Shown here: positions 10,363 through 19,145 of the stretch, in pieces | How positions within the stretch are numbered: the first letter of the stretch is position 1 | Layout: every line of letters starts with the position of its first letter | Assembly (NCBI RefSeq): GCF_030913655.1 | Contig: NZ_CP133189.1 | Coordinates: 3,400,001-3,464,000 of the forward strand | Source: Clostridium sp. MB40-C1 | GTDB lineage: Bacteria > Bacillota > Clostridia > Clostridiales > Clostridiaceae | Length of the DNA stretch: 64,000 nucleotides | Direction: 5' to 3' | The notes under the pieces: generated by a model | Told to the model about the DNA's origin: nothing | Seen by the model: only the letters and a program-made list of their open reading frames with translations | The model's database searches: none | Position numbers and translations under genes: made by a program

Positions 10363-10967
10363 TGATTGCAATTGTTGATTATGGAATGGGAAATTTAAAA
10401 AGTGTTCAAAATGCATTAAATGCGGTAGATATACAGTCTATTGTAACTTCTAATAGTGAGATTATATTAAATTGCAAGGGAATCATTCTTCCAGGGGTAG
10501 GGGCTTTCCCAGATGCTATTAATTATATAAAACAATTAAAATTGGATAAAACATTAAAGCAAGCAGTAGATAAAGATATACCTTTACTTGGAATTTGTCT
10601 TGGAATGCAACTTTTGTTTGAAGAAAGTGAGGAGGTTAGGTTAAGTAAAGGACTTGGATTTTTAAAAGGAAGAATAGAAGAAATTAAAGGTAATGTGAAA
10701 GTACCTCATATGGGATGGAATAGTTTAAATATAGAAAAAGAATCTAATTTATTAAAAGGGATAAAAGAAGGGGATTATGTGTATTTTGTGCATTCTTACT
10801 ATGCAGTAGTTGAAGAAGATGGGATATTAAATAGTTATGTGGATTATGAAGTTAAAGTTCCAGGAGTAGTGAGCAAAGAAAACATTTATGGGATTCAATT
10901 TCACCCAGAAAAAAGTGGGGATGTAGGATTAAAAATACTGAAGAATTTCGGGGAGATGATAAAGTGA
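10362..10967 (+). CDS. hisH: Imidazole glycerol phosphate synthase, glutamine amidotransferase subunit
   Basis: A 201-aa class I amidotransferase that supplies ammonia to HisF. The nucleophile lies in [13 protein letters not shown] (Cys79) and the His/Glu pair in [10 protein letters not shown] (His181, Glu183). The start is GTG at 10362 with RBS aaaggag inside hisB. It overlaps hisB by 1 bp and hisA by 4 bp, typical of tight coupling. Confidence 0.96.
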   Translation: MIAIVDYGMGNLKSVQNALNAVDIQSIVTSNSEIILNCKGIILPGVGAFPDAINYIKQLKLDKTLKQAVDKDIPLLGICLGMQLLFEESEEVRLSKGLGFLKGRIEEIKGNVKVPHMGWNSLNIEKESNLLKGIKEGDYVYFVHSYYAVVEEDGILNSYVDYEVKVPGVVSKENIYGIQFHPEKSGDVGLKILKNFGEMIK

Positions 10968-11680
10968 TAGTTTTACCTGCAATAGATTTAAGAGATGGAA
11001 AGTGTGTAAGACTATATAAAGGAGATTTTAATAAATCAGAAGTTGTTGCAGAAAATGCTTTAGATGTAGCAAGAAAATTTAAACATTCAGGTTCAGAGTT
11101 TATTCATATAGTAGATTTGGATGGAGCATTAGCAGGAAAAGGTGTAAATGAAGATATAGTTTCAAAAGTTATAGAAGAAATTAAAGTCCCTATTGAGTTA
11201 GGCGGTGGTATAAGGGACATTGAAACTATAGATAAGCTTATAGAAAAAGGTGTTAGTAGAGTGATTTTAGGGACAGCTGCATTGAACAATCCTGAGCTTG
11301 TAAAGAATTCAGTTAAGAAATATAAAGAGAAGATTGCGGTAGGTATAGATGCTAGAAATGGTTATGTTGCTGTGAATGGATGGCTTAATGTAAGTAGTGT
11401 ACATTACTTAGATTTTGCAGAACAAATGGAAGATATAGGAGTCAAAAATATTATTTTTACTGATATAAGTAGAGATGGTACTCTTAAAGGGCCTAATATA
11501 GAAGCTTTAATTTCTCTTAAAGAAAAAGTAAATTGTAATATTATAGCCTCAGGAGGAATTAAAAGTATAGAGGATGTAAAGAAAATAAAGGACATGGACT
11601 TGTATGGAGTTATTATTGGAAAAGCAATTTATTCTGAAACGATAGATTTAAAGGAAGCTGTAATTTTAAGTAAAGAATAG
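10964..11680 (+). CDS. hisA: ProFAR isomerase
   Basis: A 238-aa (beta/alpha)8 protein catalysing the Amadori rearrangement of ProFAR to PRFAR. It has the N-terminal half-barrel [13 protein letters not shown] with catalytic Asp, and the second-half Asp in [13 protein letters not shown]. The phosphate-binding segments ELGGGIRD and ASGGIKS are visible. The GTG start overlaps the hisH stop (GTGA). It is related to, and adjacent to, hisF. Confidence 0.96.
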   Translation: MIVLPAIDLRDGKCVRLYKGDFNKSEVVAENALDVARKFKHSGSEFIHIVDLDGALAGKGVNEDIVSKVIEEIKVPIELGGGIRDIETIDKLIEKGVSRVILGTAALNNPELVKNSVKKYKEKIAVGIDARNGYVAVNGWLNVSSVHYLDFAEQMEDIGVKNIIFTDISRDGTLKGPNIEALISLKEKVNCNIIASGGIKSIEDVKKIKDMDLYGVIIGKAIYSETIDLKEAVILSKE

Positions 11681-11690
11681 AGGTGATAAT

Positions 11691-12452
11691 GTGATTACTA
11701 AAAGAATAATTCCGTGTTTAGACGTAAATATGGGGAAAGTAGTTAAGGGGGTTAATTTTATTAATTTAAGGGATGTTGGAGATCCTGTAGAAATAGCTGA
11801 GTTTTATAATAATGAAGGAGCGGATGAATTAGTATTTTTAGATATTACAGCTACCTATGAAGAAAGGAAAACCATGATAGAGGTTGTTAGAAAAACGTCA
11901 GAAAAAGTTTTTATACCTCTTACTGTAGGAGGAGGAATTAAGAGCTTAGAGGACTTTAGAGACATATTAAGAGCTGGTGCAGACAAAGTATCAATTAATT
12001 CGGCAGCAATTAAAGATCCTGAACTCATAAAAAGAGCTTCACAAAAATTTGGAAGGCAGTGTGTAGTAGTTGCAATAGATGGAAAGAAAAGACAAGATGA
12101 TTTTGGATGGAATGTTTATATAAATGGAGGGAGAACAGATACTGGAATTGACGTACTTGTATGGGCTAAAAAGGTAGAAGAATTAGGAGCTGGAGAAATC
12201 CTTTTAACTAGTATGGATGCAGATGGAACAAAAGGGGGGTATGATGTGAATTTTACAGAGGCTGTGTGTAAAACTGTGAATATTCCTGTAATTGCATCAG
12301 GAGGTTGTGGAAAAATAGAGGATTTTGAAGAAATATTTAAAAAAAGTTCAGCAGATGCTGCTCTTGCGGCGAGTATTTTCCATTTTAAGGAGCTTAATAT
12401 AAAGGAAGTTAAGGACTATCTTAAAAATAAAGGAGTGCTAATTAGAAATTAA
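11691..12452 (+). CDS. hisF: Imidazole glycerol phosphate synthase cyclase subunit
   Basis: A 253-aa (beta/alpha)8 cyclase that uses ammonia from HisH to make IGP and AICAR. The catalytic Asp residues lie in [15 protein letters not shown] and [14 protein letters not shown], with phosphate loops VGGGIKS and SGGCGK. The start is GTG at 11691 behind gaggtgat, 10 nt after hisA. It is the last gene of the tightly packed his segment; a 149-nt gap follows. Confidence 0.96.
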   Translation: MITKRIIPCLDVNMGKVVKGVNFINLRDVGDPVEIAEFYNNEGADELVFLDITATYEERKTMIEVVRKTSEKVFIPLTVGGGIKSLEDFRDILRAGADKVSINSAAIKDPELIKRASQKFGRQCVVVAIDGKKRQDDFGWNVYINGGRTDTGIDVLVWAKKVEELGAGEILLTSMDADGTKGGYDVNFTEAVCKTVNIPVIASGGCGKIEDFEEIFKKSSADAALAASIFHFKELNIKEVKDYLKNKGVLIRN

Positions 12453-12570
12453 TATATAGAATAATCAAGAAAAAATAAATTAGTAATGAAAAATAACTTA
12501 TTAGACATATGAAAGTAAATAATAAGAATAAAAAATAAGAGAGAAAGGATGACTTGGTGAGGATTTATAC

Positions 12571-12609
12571 ATGCAAGATAATCTATCACTGAAAATAAAA
12601 AATGAATGA
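12571..12609 (+). other. Possible 12-codon leader ORF overlapping the hisI start
   Basis: ATG at 12571 lies 7 nt after ggtgagg and reads 12 codons to a TGA at 12607-12609, which overlaps the hisI start codon region (ATGAATGA). The hisI ATG at 12602 itself has no Shine-Dalgarno, being preceded by an A-rich run. This arrangement would allow translational coupling. No experimental support is available. Confidence 0.4.
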
Positions 12610-12934
12610 AAAAGAATATATATCAAATATTGATTTTTCTAAGTTAAATGGTTTAGTTCCTGCAATTATTCAGGATTATAAAAATGATGAAGTTTTAATG
12701 TTAGCTTATATGAACAAAGAATCTTTACAAAAAACTATGAATACTGGAACTACTTGGTTCTGGAGTAGGTCTAGGAAAGAGCTATGGAATAAAGGGGCAA
12801 CATCAGGACATTTGCAATTTGTTAAGAGCATAAGTATAGACTGTGATTATGATACTTTGCTTATTAAAGTTGAACAAGTAGGAGCAGCATGTCACACAGG
12901 AAATAGAAGTTGTTTTTATAGACAACTAAAGTAA
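12602..12934 (+). CDS. hisI: Phosphoribosyl-AMP cyclohydrolase
   Basis: A 110-aa monofunctional HisI that opens the adenine ring of PR-AMP (third step). It has the conserved [31 protein letters not shown], the Zn-binding [12 protein letters not shown] and CHTGNRSCF segments. The ATG at 12602 lacks a close ribosome binding site; see the micro-ORF at 12571. HisE is a separate gene, not a fusion. Confidence 0.95.
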   Translation: MNEKEYISNIDFSKLNGLVPAIIQDYKNDEVLMLAYMNKESLQKTMNTGTTWFWSRSRKELWNKGATSGHLQFVKSISIDCDYDTLLIKVEQVGAACHTGNRSCFYRQLK

Positions 12935-13032
12935 AGCATATATAAGTATTGCATAATATGCAAAAATAAAGCTGCTTTGTTTAAGAAGAAACATAGATAG
13001 AAAGTACTTATAGTAATATGAGGAGGGGAATT

Positions 13033-13362
13033 ATGAGTAAAGATATTGTCACAGAAATATACTCTATTATAGAGAGTAGAAAAGGAAAAAAAATTGAGAA
13101 TTCTTATACAAATTATTTATTTGAAAAAGGATTAGATAAAATTTTAAAGAAGGTTGGAGAGGAAAGTACAGAAGTTGTTTTAGCAGCAAAAAATAATAAT
13201 AATGAGGAATTAATATTAGAAATTTGTGATTTAATATATCATCTATTAGTTCTTATGGCTGAGGCAGGTATTACTACAGAAGAGATAGAGGAGGAGCTTA
13301 AAAAAAGGAGAGAAAAAATAGGCAATAACAAAAAAGAGAGAAGAAAAATAGATGAATATTAA
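13033..13362 (+). CDS. hisE: Phosphoribosyl-ATP pyrophosphatase
   Basis: A 109-aa all-alpha PRA-PH removing pyrophosphate from PR-ATP (second step). [15 protein letters not shown] and [15 protein letters not shown] supply the MazG-like Mg-binding Glu and Asp residues. The start is set at 13033 because gaggagggg sits 4 nt before it; an in-frame ATG at 13018 lies upstream of that RBS. It is the last gene of the operon, and a terminator shared with the convergent cls follows. A small palindrome ttgcataatatgcaa (12949-12963) lies in the gap before it. Confidence 0.95.
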   Translation: MSKDIVTEIYSIIESRKGKKIENSYTNYLFEKGLDKILKKVGEESTEVVLAAKNNNNEELILEICDLIYHLLVLMAEAGITTEEIEEELKKRREKIGNNKKERRKIDEY

Positions 13363-13383
13363 ATATTATTACAAAAAAATTAT

Positions 13384-13442
13384 AAAGCCACCTATATAAT
13401 GTACCTTTTGTAAAGGTCAATTTAATAAAGATGGCTTTTATT
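13384..13442. terminator. Bidirectional terminator between hisE and cls
   Basis: Outer stem aaagcca/tggcttt (13384-13390 with 13432-13438) and nested acctt/aaggt, flanked by A-rich and T-rich runs. It serves the convergent his operon and the cls gene on the minus strand. Confidence 0.75.
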
Positions 13443-14885
13443 TTATAATACTGGAGAAAGGAGTCTAGAAATAGACTCTTTAAATTTTATTATTAAAGAT
13501 CTATTTTCATAGGATTTTTCAGTTATTTCAGTACATTCCAAAATATCTTTTTCAAATATTTCTTCAAGAGATTCAGCTGTTTTACTATCATATAAAAAGG
13601 CATTTACTTCAAAGTTTAACTTAAAGCTTCTCATATCCATATTAGCTGTTCCAACAGACGCTACTCTTCCATCAATCACTACCATTTTACTGTGGAGAAA
13701 TCCTTTATTATAAGTATAGCATTTAACTCCAGCTTTTAATAATTCTCCTACATAAGATAATGAGGCCCAATATACAAATGGATGATCTGGTTTACTTGGT
13801 ATCATGACTTTCACAGTTACTCCTGATAAAGATGCTATTTTTAGTGCTTCAGTTATACTTTCATCAGGAACTAAATATGGACTATGGATGCAAACATTTT
13901 TTTTAGCTGATTGAATCATTTTTAAATATCCATTTTTAATTTGTTCCCATTCTGAGTCGGGACCGCTAGATACAATCTGAATACCGATTCCTTTGTTAGC
14001 TTGTTTAGCTGGAAAATATTTTTTATCAAAAGTTATTTTTTCGTTAGAGGCATGACGCCAATCTAGTAAAAATCTTTGTTGAAGAGAGTCAACAGCAGTT
14101 CCTATAATTTTCAAATGAGTATCTCTCCAGTAACCAAACGTTTTATTTTTACCAAGGTATTCATCTCCAATGTTAAAACCACCGATAAAAGCTTCTTTAC
14201 CGTCAACTACTGTTATTTTCCTATGGTTTCTAAAGTTTAATCTTATATTTATATGAGGAACTATAGAAGGAAAGAATACGGCTACTTTACCTCCTGATCG
14301 TTTTAATTTATTAAAAAAAGTTTTAGGTAACTTTCTACATCCCATTTCATCATATAAGAACCTTACCTCTACTCCTTCAGAGGCTTTTTTAGTAAGTGCA
14401 TCTAGTATTCTATTTCCAAGGTTATCGTTTTTAAGAATATAGTATACCATGTGAATATGATCTTTAGCATTATTTATAGAATCAATCATGGAATCAAATA
14501 AGTCATTTCCATCAGTATATATTTTAACATCATTGTCTTGAGTAAAAACTGCTTGGCTGTTATTAAGATGCATATACATCATATCTTTGTAATTTGCCAT
14601 TTCTTTATCGTGAAAATTCATGTGATTTTCTGAAAGTTGTTTCCCTTGAAGAAATAAGTCTTTATGAAATCTATCTTCTTCAGCCTTTAAATTAAAGATT
14701 TTTTGTTTGCTAAGATTTTGACCTAGGAGCAAGTATAATATAAAACCAATACCTGGGATTAACACTAAAACCATTAACCATGCCCAAGTTGCAGAAGCAT
14801 TTTTTCTTTCTAAAAATATTACAGCTAGAGCAAGTGGAATATTGATGAAAGATATTACTTCAAAGGTATTAAGAATAAGTTCCAT
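13443..14885 (-). CDS. cls: Cardiolipin synthase
   Basis: A 480-aa phospholipase-D-superfamily membrane enzyme that joins two phosphatidylglycerols to cardiolipin. Two N-terminal membrane segments (FINIPLALAVIFLE and WAWLMVLVLIPGIGFILYLL) are followed by two HKD motifs, HRKITVVDGKEAFIGG and HSKMVVIDGRVASVGT. The length is normal. The start codon follows ggagg on the minus strand. It is transcribed alone, convergent with the his operon. Confidence 0.95.
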   Translation of the reverse strand: MELILNTFEVISFINIPLALAVIFLERKNASATWAWLMVLVLIPGIGFILYLLLGQNLSKQKIFNLKAEEDRFHKDLFLQGKQLSENHMNFHDKEMANYKDMMYMHLNNSQAVFTQDNDVKIYTDGNDLFDSMIDSINNAKDHIHMVYYILKNDNLGNRILDALTKKASEGVEVRFLYDEMGCRKLPKTFFNKLKRSGGKVAVFFPSIVPHINIRLNFRNHRKITVVDGKEAFIGGFNIGDEYLGKNKTFGYWRDTHLKIIGTAVDSLQQRFLLDWRHASNEKITFDKKYFPAKQANKGIGIQIVSSGPDSEWEQIKNGYLKMIQSAKKNVCIHSPYLVPDESITEALKIASLSGVTVKVMIPSKPDHPFVYWASLSYVGELLKAGVKCYTYNKGFLHSKMVVIDGRVASVGTANMDMRSFKLNFEVNAFLYDSKTAESLEEIFEKDILECTEITEKSYENRSLIIKFKESISRLLSPVL

Positions 14886-15043
14886 AAGTATATGTCCTCC
14901 CTATACTCTAAAATTATCTTTTGAATATATTAAAATACACATTAAATAATACTATATAAAAAAACAACATATATCAATAGTTTATTCTACCATTTATATT
15001 AGAGTTACAATGACATACAATGTAAAAATAGAAAAGGATAACT

Positions 15044-15409
15044 TCATTTATGATTATTACACATATTACTACAACTGCTGCAATTTGAACAACTATGACA
15101 ACTATCTGAATTAGAAGTTTTTGGCGTAGTTTTTATCATAAAAGTAGAGTTTTTATAGATTAATTCTATTTTGCTTATATTTGTTAGTAGTTCTTTATTA
15201 TATATAAAAGGTATATTTTTAAAATTATTATTAAAATAATTCTCTTTCGTTTCAAAAGTGTCTAGATATATTTCTACAGGAGGGCGTTTACAACATGTTT
15301 TTTTATAGTCAAATCTTATACATGAATATTCATCTTTATGAGTTATAAGTAAATTTTTAAGTTCCATATAAGCGATTTCTGAAACATCAATTTCTAAATC
15401 GTTTTTCAA
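15044..15409 (-). CDS. HesB/IscA-like domain protein with cysteine-rich tail
   Basis: A 121-aa protein starting at TTG (15409) behind aggtga on the minus strand. The body, about residues 1-95, resembles HesB/IscA-fold proteins, with VSEIAYMELKNLL followed by a beta-rich segment and TCCKRPPVEIYLD, where a Cys pair replaces the usual single Cys. The tail contains CHSCSNCSSCSNMC, six cysteines in 14 residues, probably a metal or Fe-S site. The function is inferred and unsure. It could be a redox or metal-trafficking protein. Confidence 0.55.
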   Translation of the reverse strand: MKNDLEIDVSEIAYMELKNLLITHKDEYSCIRFDYKKTCCKRPPVEIYLDTFETKENYFNNNFKNIPFIYNKELLTNISKIELIYKNSTFMIKTTPKTSNSDSCHSCSNCSSCSNMCNNHK

Positions 15410-15698
15410 GGTATCACCTACTTTAAATTATTTTACAGCTATATGTAGTATAAGCTATTTTTAATAATAATAAAACAATAATTGTATTAGGTATTTAAAT
15501 CAAAAAAAAATATATATAGTTATTAAACAATCTGATAATAATTATGGAATATATAATGATAAAAGCAATATTATGTTTAGAATTATATAAAATTAATAAT
15601 TTATGAAAGGACAGTGAAAAATAAGCTTGTTATATAGTAAAGCAGAAGATATAATTTTGAATAAATATATTTAATCAAAATTAGGAGGAATTATAAAT

Positions 15699-16079
15699 AT
15701 GAAGGACAAATTTGCCACGACGATTAATTGTATGGATGGTAGAGTACAACTTCCTGTTATTGAGTATATTAAAAGGGAGCATGGTGTACAATATATTGAT
15801 ATGATAACCGAAGCTGGACCTAATAAGATATTAGCTGAAAATAAAGATACAGATACTATTGAATCTATAAAAAAACGAGTTGAAGTTTCTATAGATAAGC
15901 ATGATTCAAACTTAATTACTATAGTAGGACACTATGATTGTGCGGGAAATCCAGTGGATGAAACTCAACATATAAAGGATATAAAAGAGTCGGTAAAAAA
16001 TATAAAAAAATGGAATTTAAATATACAAGTTATAGGGATATATGTTGATGATAAATGGAAGGTCAATAAGGTTTGTTAA
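15699..16079 (+). CDS. Carbonic-anhydrase-like protein
   Basis: A 126-aa short protein with beta-carbonic-anhydrase-type zinc motifs: INCMDGR (Cys11, Asp13, Arg15) and VGHYDCAG (His78, Cys81). It is about half the length of classical beta-CA, so it belongs to the short 'putative carbonic anhydrase' group. Activity on CO2 is not established from sequence. RBS taggagga precedes the ATG. It appears monocistronic. Confidence 0.75.
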   Translation: MKDKFATTINCMDGRVQLPVIEYIKREHGVQYIDMITEAGPNKILAENKDTDTIESIKKRVEVSIDKHDSNLITIVGHYDCAGNPVDETQHIKDIKESVKNIKKWNLNIQVIGIYVDDKWKVNKVC

Positions 16080-16217
16080 TAGTTTTTTATAACCACAATT
16101 GTAACAATACTTAAAAAGATTGATTATAAAATTATATTAATTAGTAAAAATTGATAATATATCACTTGGATGCTATATTATAATTATATAATATTAGTAA
16201 ATAAGGAGAAATTTAAT

Positions 16218-17129
16218 ATGAACGATAATAATATGCTTTATCCAGTAATTGTTGATGGAAAATATGGTTATATAGATAATAGAGGTAAATTATTAATAGA
16301 TACAAAATTTGATTATGCAGAAGAGTTTGAAGGTGATTTTGCAATAGTAGAGGTTGATGGTAAGTGTGGATTTATAAATAAAGATGGAGAGTATGTTATC
16401 CAACCTAAATATGAAGAAGTGAATAATTTTAAAGAAGGATTAGCAGCAGTTAAATTAGGATATACATGGGGATACATAAATGAAGGTGGAAAAGAAGTAA
16501 TTCCTAATTCTTTTTTAGATGCTTATGATTTTAGTGAGGGTATAGCTTTAGTACAAATTGGAGGTAAACAGGGATATATAGATAAAGAAGGTAATATAAT
16601 TATAGAACCTAAATACAACTATGCTCATAATTTCAAAGAAGGATTGGCTGCTGTAGATATTAATGATAAATTCGGGTATATAGACAAAAATGAAAATATT
16701 ATAATACCACCTAAGTTTATTATGGCTAACGAATTTTCAGAAGGATTAGCGGCAGTAGAAGTTAAAAATGGATGTGGATATATCAATAAAGATGGTGATA
16801 TGGTTATTGACCCTAAATTCGATGAAGTAGATGATTTTTATAATGGGCATGCATTAGTTGGAAAAGAAGATTTATTTGGATATATAAACAGAGATGGAGA
16901 AGAAGTTATTTCTATAAAATATGAAAATATAGATATTATTGGAGAAGAATTGGTAGCTGCTCAGATAGAAGATAAATGGGGATATTTAAATCTTAAAGGA
17001 GAAACAGTTATAGAGCCTAAATTTAATGAGGCTTATGATTTTAAAAATGGCATAGCAGCAGTGGAAGTAAAAAACAAGTTAGGATATATAAATAAAAATG
17101 GGGAATATATCTGGAAACCTCAAAGATAA
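16218..17129 (+). CDS. WG-repeat protein
   Basis: A 303-aa protein built from nine tandem units of about 33 residues, each with a GYI(N/D)-x-x-G core (GKYGYIDNRG, GKCGFINKDG, TWGYINEGG and so on) and a following 'F..GLAAV' strand. No signal peptide or membrane segment is present, so it is probably cytosolic. The start at 16218 follows aaggagaa; an upstream ATG at 16170 has no RBS. WG-repeat proteins are beta-rich and of unknown function. The stop codon lies in the loop of an aaacctcaaa/tttgaggttt hairpin (17115-17139). Confidence 0.85.
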   Translation: MNDNNMLYPVIVDGKYGYIDNRGKLLIDTKFDYAEEFEGDFAIVEVDGKCGFINKDGEYVIQPKYEEVNNFKEGLAAVKLGYTWGYINEGGKEVIPNSFLDAYDFSEGIALVQIGGKQGYIDKEGNIIIEPKYNYAHNFKEGLAAVDINDKFGYIDKNENIIIPPKFIMANEFSEGLAAVEVKNGCGYINKDGDMVIDPKFDEVDDFYNGHALVGKEDLFGYINRDGEEVISIKYENIDIIGEELVAAQIEDKWGYLNLKGETVIEPKFNEAYDFKNGIAAVEVKNKLGYINKNGEYIWKPQR

Positions 17130-17148
17130 TTTGAGGTTTCTTATATAA

Positions 17149-17286
17149 TTACCCTAAAAAGGTTTCAAGACATTCTTCTATTACATCTTTTGTGATATGG
17201 AATGTTTTTTTTGTGTCTTTGTTATTATTTGATTCATTTACAGTATTAGTGACTGTTATATTTTGTACTTCTAATGATTTTTCCAT
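17149..17286 (-). CDS. Small hypothetical protein (45 aa)
   Basis: The minus strand carries a 46-codon frame from ATG (17284-17286) to TAA (17149-17151), preceded by a near-perfect aaaggaggt at 7 nt. The product begins MEKSLEVQNITVTNTV, continues with a Ser/Asn/Lys-rich middle and ends with the amphipathic KDVIEECLETFLG. There is no known family or membrane segment. The strong RBS in the otherwise empty gap between the WG-repeat gene and prx is the main support. It runs convergent to the WG-repeat gene. Confidence 0.6.
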   Translation of the reverse strand: MEKSLEVQNITVTNTVNESNNNKDTKKTFHITKDVIEECLETFLG

Positions 17287-17407
17287 AATTCATACCTCCT
17301 TTTGTAGATACTAAATAATATATGCATTAACTTCTTTTTTACCACAATTTTTTATAATAATTTTAATAATAGTATAAAAAGGGCTTTTAGTTTTAAGAAA
17401 CATAGTG

Positions 17408-17437
17408 TATAATTGTTAGCAGATAATAATTATTATT
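17408..17437 (+). promoter_or_regulatory. Peroxiredoxin promoter with PerR-like operator
   Basis: The -10 TATAAT is at 17408-17413; the -35 is weak. The operator at 17425-17437 is a perfect 6-1-6 inverted repeat, AATAATTATTATT, in the transcription-start region. The same AATAATnATTATT occurs before reverse rubrerythrin at 24802-24814. It resembles the PerR consensus TTATAATnATTATAA; assignment to PerR is inference. Confidence 0.6.
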
Positions 17438-17450
17438 TAGGAGGGGTTTT

Positions 17451-18092
17451 ATGAAACTATCACTTAGAGATAAATTTCCTGAATTAAAAGTAGAAACTAC
17501 AAAGGGAACGATTAATTTACCTAATGATTATAAAGGAAAATGGTTTATATTATTTAGCCATCCAGCAGATTTCACTCCAGTATGTACTACAGAGTTTGTT
17601 TCTTTCCAAAAGAAAAAGAAACAATTTAATGAATTAGGAGTAGAATTAATTGGTTTGAGTGTAGATAGCTTAGAATCTCATAATAATTGGATTAAATGGA
17701 TTAAAGAAAATATACATGTTCAAATAGAATTTCCTGTAATAGATGATGAAAATAGAAAAGTCGCTGAGACTCTTGGATTAATTCATCCTAATGAAGATGA
17801 TACATATGCAGTAAGAGCAGTAATTATAGTTGATCATAATGGTAAGGTAAGGACTATGCTTGAATATCCTAAAGAAATAGGAAGAAATGTTGATGAAATA
17901 TTAAGAACAGTAAAAGCATTGAAAATGGCATCTATTAAGAAAGTTTTTTCACCAGCAAACTGGCCTCATAATGAAATTATAGGAGATAAGGTTTTATTTC
18001 ATAGAGGAGAAGAGGATGATCCATCATTAGATAAAGAACGTGGAATATATAGTTTGTCAGATTGGTTTATATATAAAAATATGGATGAATAA
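17451..18092 (+). CDS. 1-Cys peroxiredoxin (Prx6-type)
   Basis: A 213-aa thiol peroxidase that reduces H2O2 and organic peroxides. The peroxidatic Cys45 lies in HPADFTPVCTTE, and it is the only cysteine in the protein, so it is of the 1-Cys type needing an external thiol. The C-terminal extension with ANWPHNE is Prx6-like. RBS aggagggg precedes the ATG. It is probably induced by peroxide through the operator at 17425. Confidence 0.92.
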   Translation: MKLSLRDKFPELKVETTKGTINLPNDYKGKWFILFSHPADFTPVCTTEFVSFQKKKKQFNELGVELIGLSVDSLESHNNWIKWIKENIHVQIEFPVIDDENRKVAETLGLIHPNEDDTYAVRAVIIVDHNGKVRTMLEYPKEIGRNVDEILRTVKALKMASIKKVFSPANWPHNEIIGDKVLFHRGEEDDPSLDKERGIYSLSDWFIYKNMDE

Positions 18093-18173
18093 AAGGATGA
18101 TTTCTATTATATATTTTAACTCTTTGGGTACAATAAAATTAAAGATTTACTAATATATAATGGAGGGAATCTA

Positions 18174-18350
18174 ATGTCTCACAAGGATAACAAAAATAGT
18201 AAAGAAGGTAAAAAAGTAAATCCAAAAACAAAAAAAGAACTTGCAAAAATGAAGATAGAAACATCTAATGAATTGGGATATTCAAATGAATCAAGAAAAT
18301 TAGGTAAAAACAAAGAAAGGCAAAACAAGCAAAGATCAAAGAATCAATAA
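18174..18350 (+). CDS. Small alpha/beta-type SASP-like protein (58 aa)
   Basis: Lys/Asn-rich 58-aa product with RBS tggaggga before ATG 18174. The segment KELAKMKIETSNELGY matches the first half of alpha/beta small acid-soluble spore proteins, including the germination-protease site (T/K-x-E-x-A-S/N-E-F/L-G). The second conserved SASP half is missing and replaced by a basic tail. It would bind spore DNA if functional. The assignment is moderate; a generic basic small protein is the alternative. Confidence 0.6.
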   Translation: MSHKDNKNSKEGKKVNPKTKKELAKMKIETSNELGYSNESRKLGKNKERQNKQRSKNQ

Positions 18351-18367
18351 ATAAATAAATTAATAAA

Positions 18368-18398
18368 TTAAGCTAACAGAAAACTCCTGTTAGCTTAA
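18368..18398. terminator. Bidirectional terminator
   Basis: Perfect 12-bp stem ttaagctaacag/ctgttagcttaa (18368-18379 with 18387-18398) between the convergent SASP-like and TPR genes. The TPR stop codon lies inside the 3' arm. Confidence 0.8.
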
Positions 18399-19145
18399 CT
18401 TATTTAGTTTGAAGGGGATAACTAAACCTTTATCTATATTTGTATTTCTTTTTAATATATCTTTTATTATAAAATAATAGCATTTTGTCCACTCATCTTT
18501 AGGATTTATATCAAAAGCTTTTTTAGCAAGAGAATAAGCTTTCTCATAATTCATTAAATCCATATATACAAGAGCTTTAGAGGTGTAAGCTTCACTTTTA
18601 GTTGGGTCTATTTCTATTGCTTTGGAAAAAGTGTTTAATGCTTCCTCATGATCACATAATGTTTTTAATAATTCACCCTTTTCACAGTATGCTTCATAAA
18701 AGTTGGGGTTTAAGTTGATAGATTTATTAAAGCTATCTAAAGCTTCTAATAGTTTATTTGCTTCTTGCAGTATGCAAGCTTTTCTATAATGGACATAATA
18801 ATCATTATCTTTTATTTTAAGTGCTTTGTTGCAAAAATCTAATGCTTTATCAAGTTCACCAGACATATGATAAATTTCGATCATATCTAAATATCCTCTT
18901 AAGGGCTCAGAACTTATTTTTAGAAATTTTTTTATACATTTTTCAGCTTCTTCAACATCATACATTTGTATATGAGCTTCACCTTTAGCTAAATATGACT
19001 CAGCATAGTTATAGTTAAGACTCAAGGCTTTATCAAACATTTTAAAAGCATTATCGATTTTATTTTCTTCAAATAACTTTTTAGCTTTATCTATATAGTT
19101 TAATATGATACTTTCTAATGATTTATCTATATTTATATTATCCAT
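18390..19145 (-). CDS. TPR-repeat protein
   Basis: A 251-aa protein made almost wholly of about six tetratricopeptide repeats, for example AFKMFDKALSLNYNYAESYL, ALDSFNKSINLNPNFYEAYC and ALNTFSKAIEIDPTKSEAYT. No signal peptide or membrane segment is present, so it is probably a cytosolic protein-protein scaffold. The start at 19145 is chosen because aggagat precedes it; a start at 19172 has no RBS. The partner is unknown. Confidence 0.85.
   Translation of the reverse strand: MDNINIDKSLESIILNYIDKAKKLFEENKIDNAFKMFDKALSLNYNYAESYLAKGEAHIQMYDVEEAEKCIKKFLKISSEPLRGYLDMIEIYHMSGELDKALDFCNKALKIKDNDYYVHYRKACILQEANKLLEALDSFNKSINLNPNFYEAYCEKGELLKTLCDHEEALNTFSKAIEIDPTKSEAYTSKALVYMDLMNYEKAYSLAKKAFDINPKDEWTKCYYFIIKDILKRNTNIDKGLVIPFKLNKLS

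Noticed and set aside
15520-15560. PerR-like box before the carbonic-anhydrase-like gene (gataataattatgg)
   Set aside because: Only one half matches; the inverted repeat is broken and it is about 170 nt from the start codon.
16218-17129. Tandem repeats as a possible CRISPR or DNA satellite
   Set aside because: The periodicity is that of WG protein repeats; the DNA repeats are diverged and in frame, with no spacers or cas genes.
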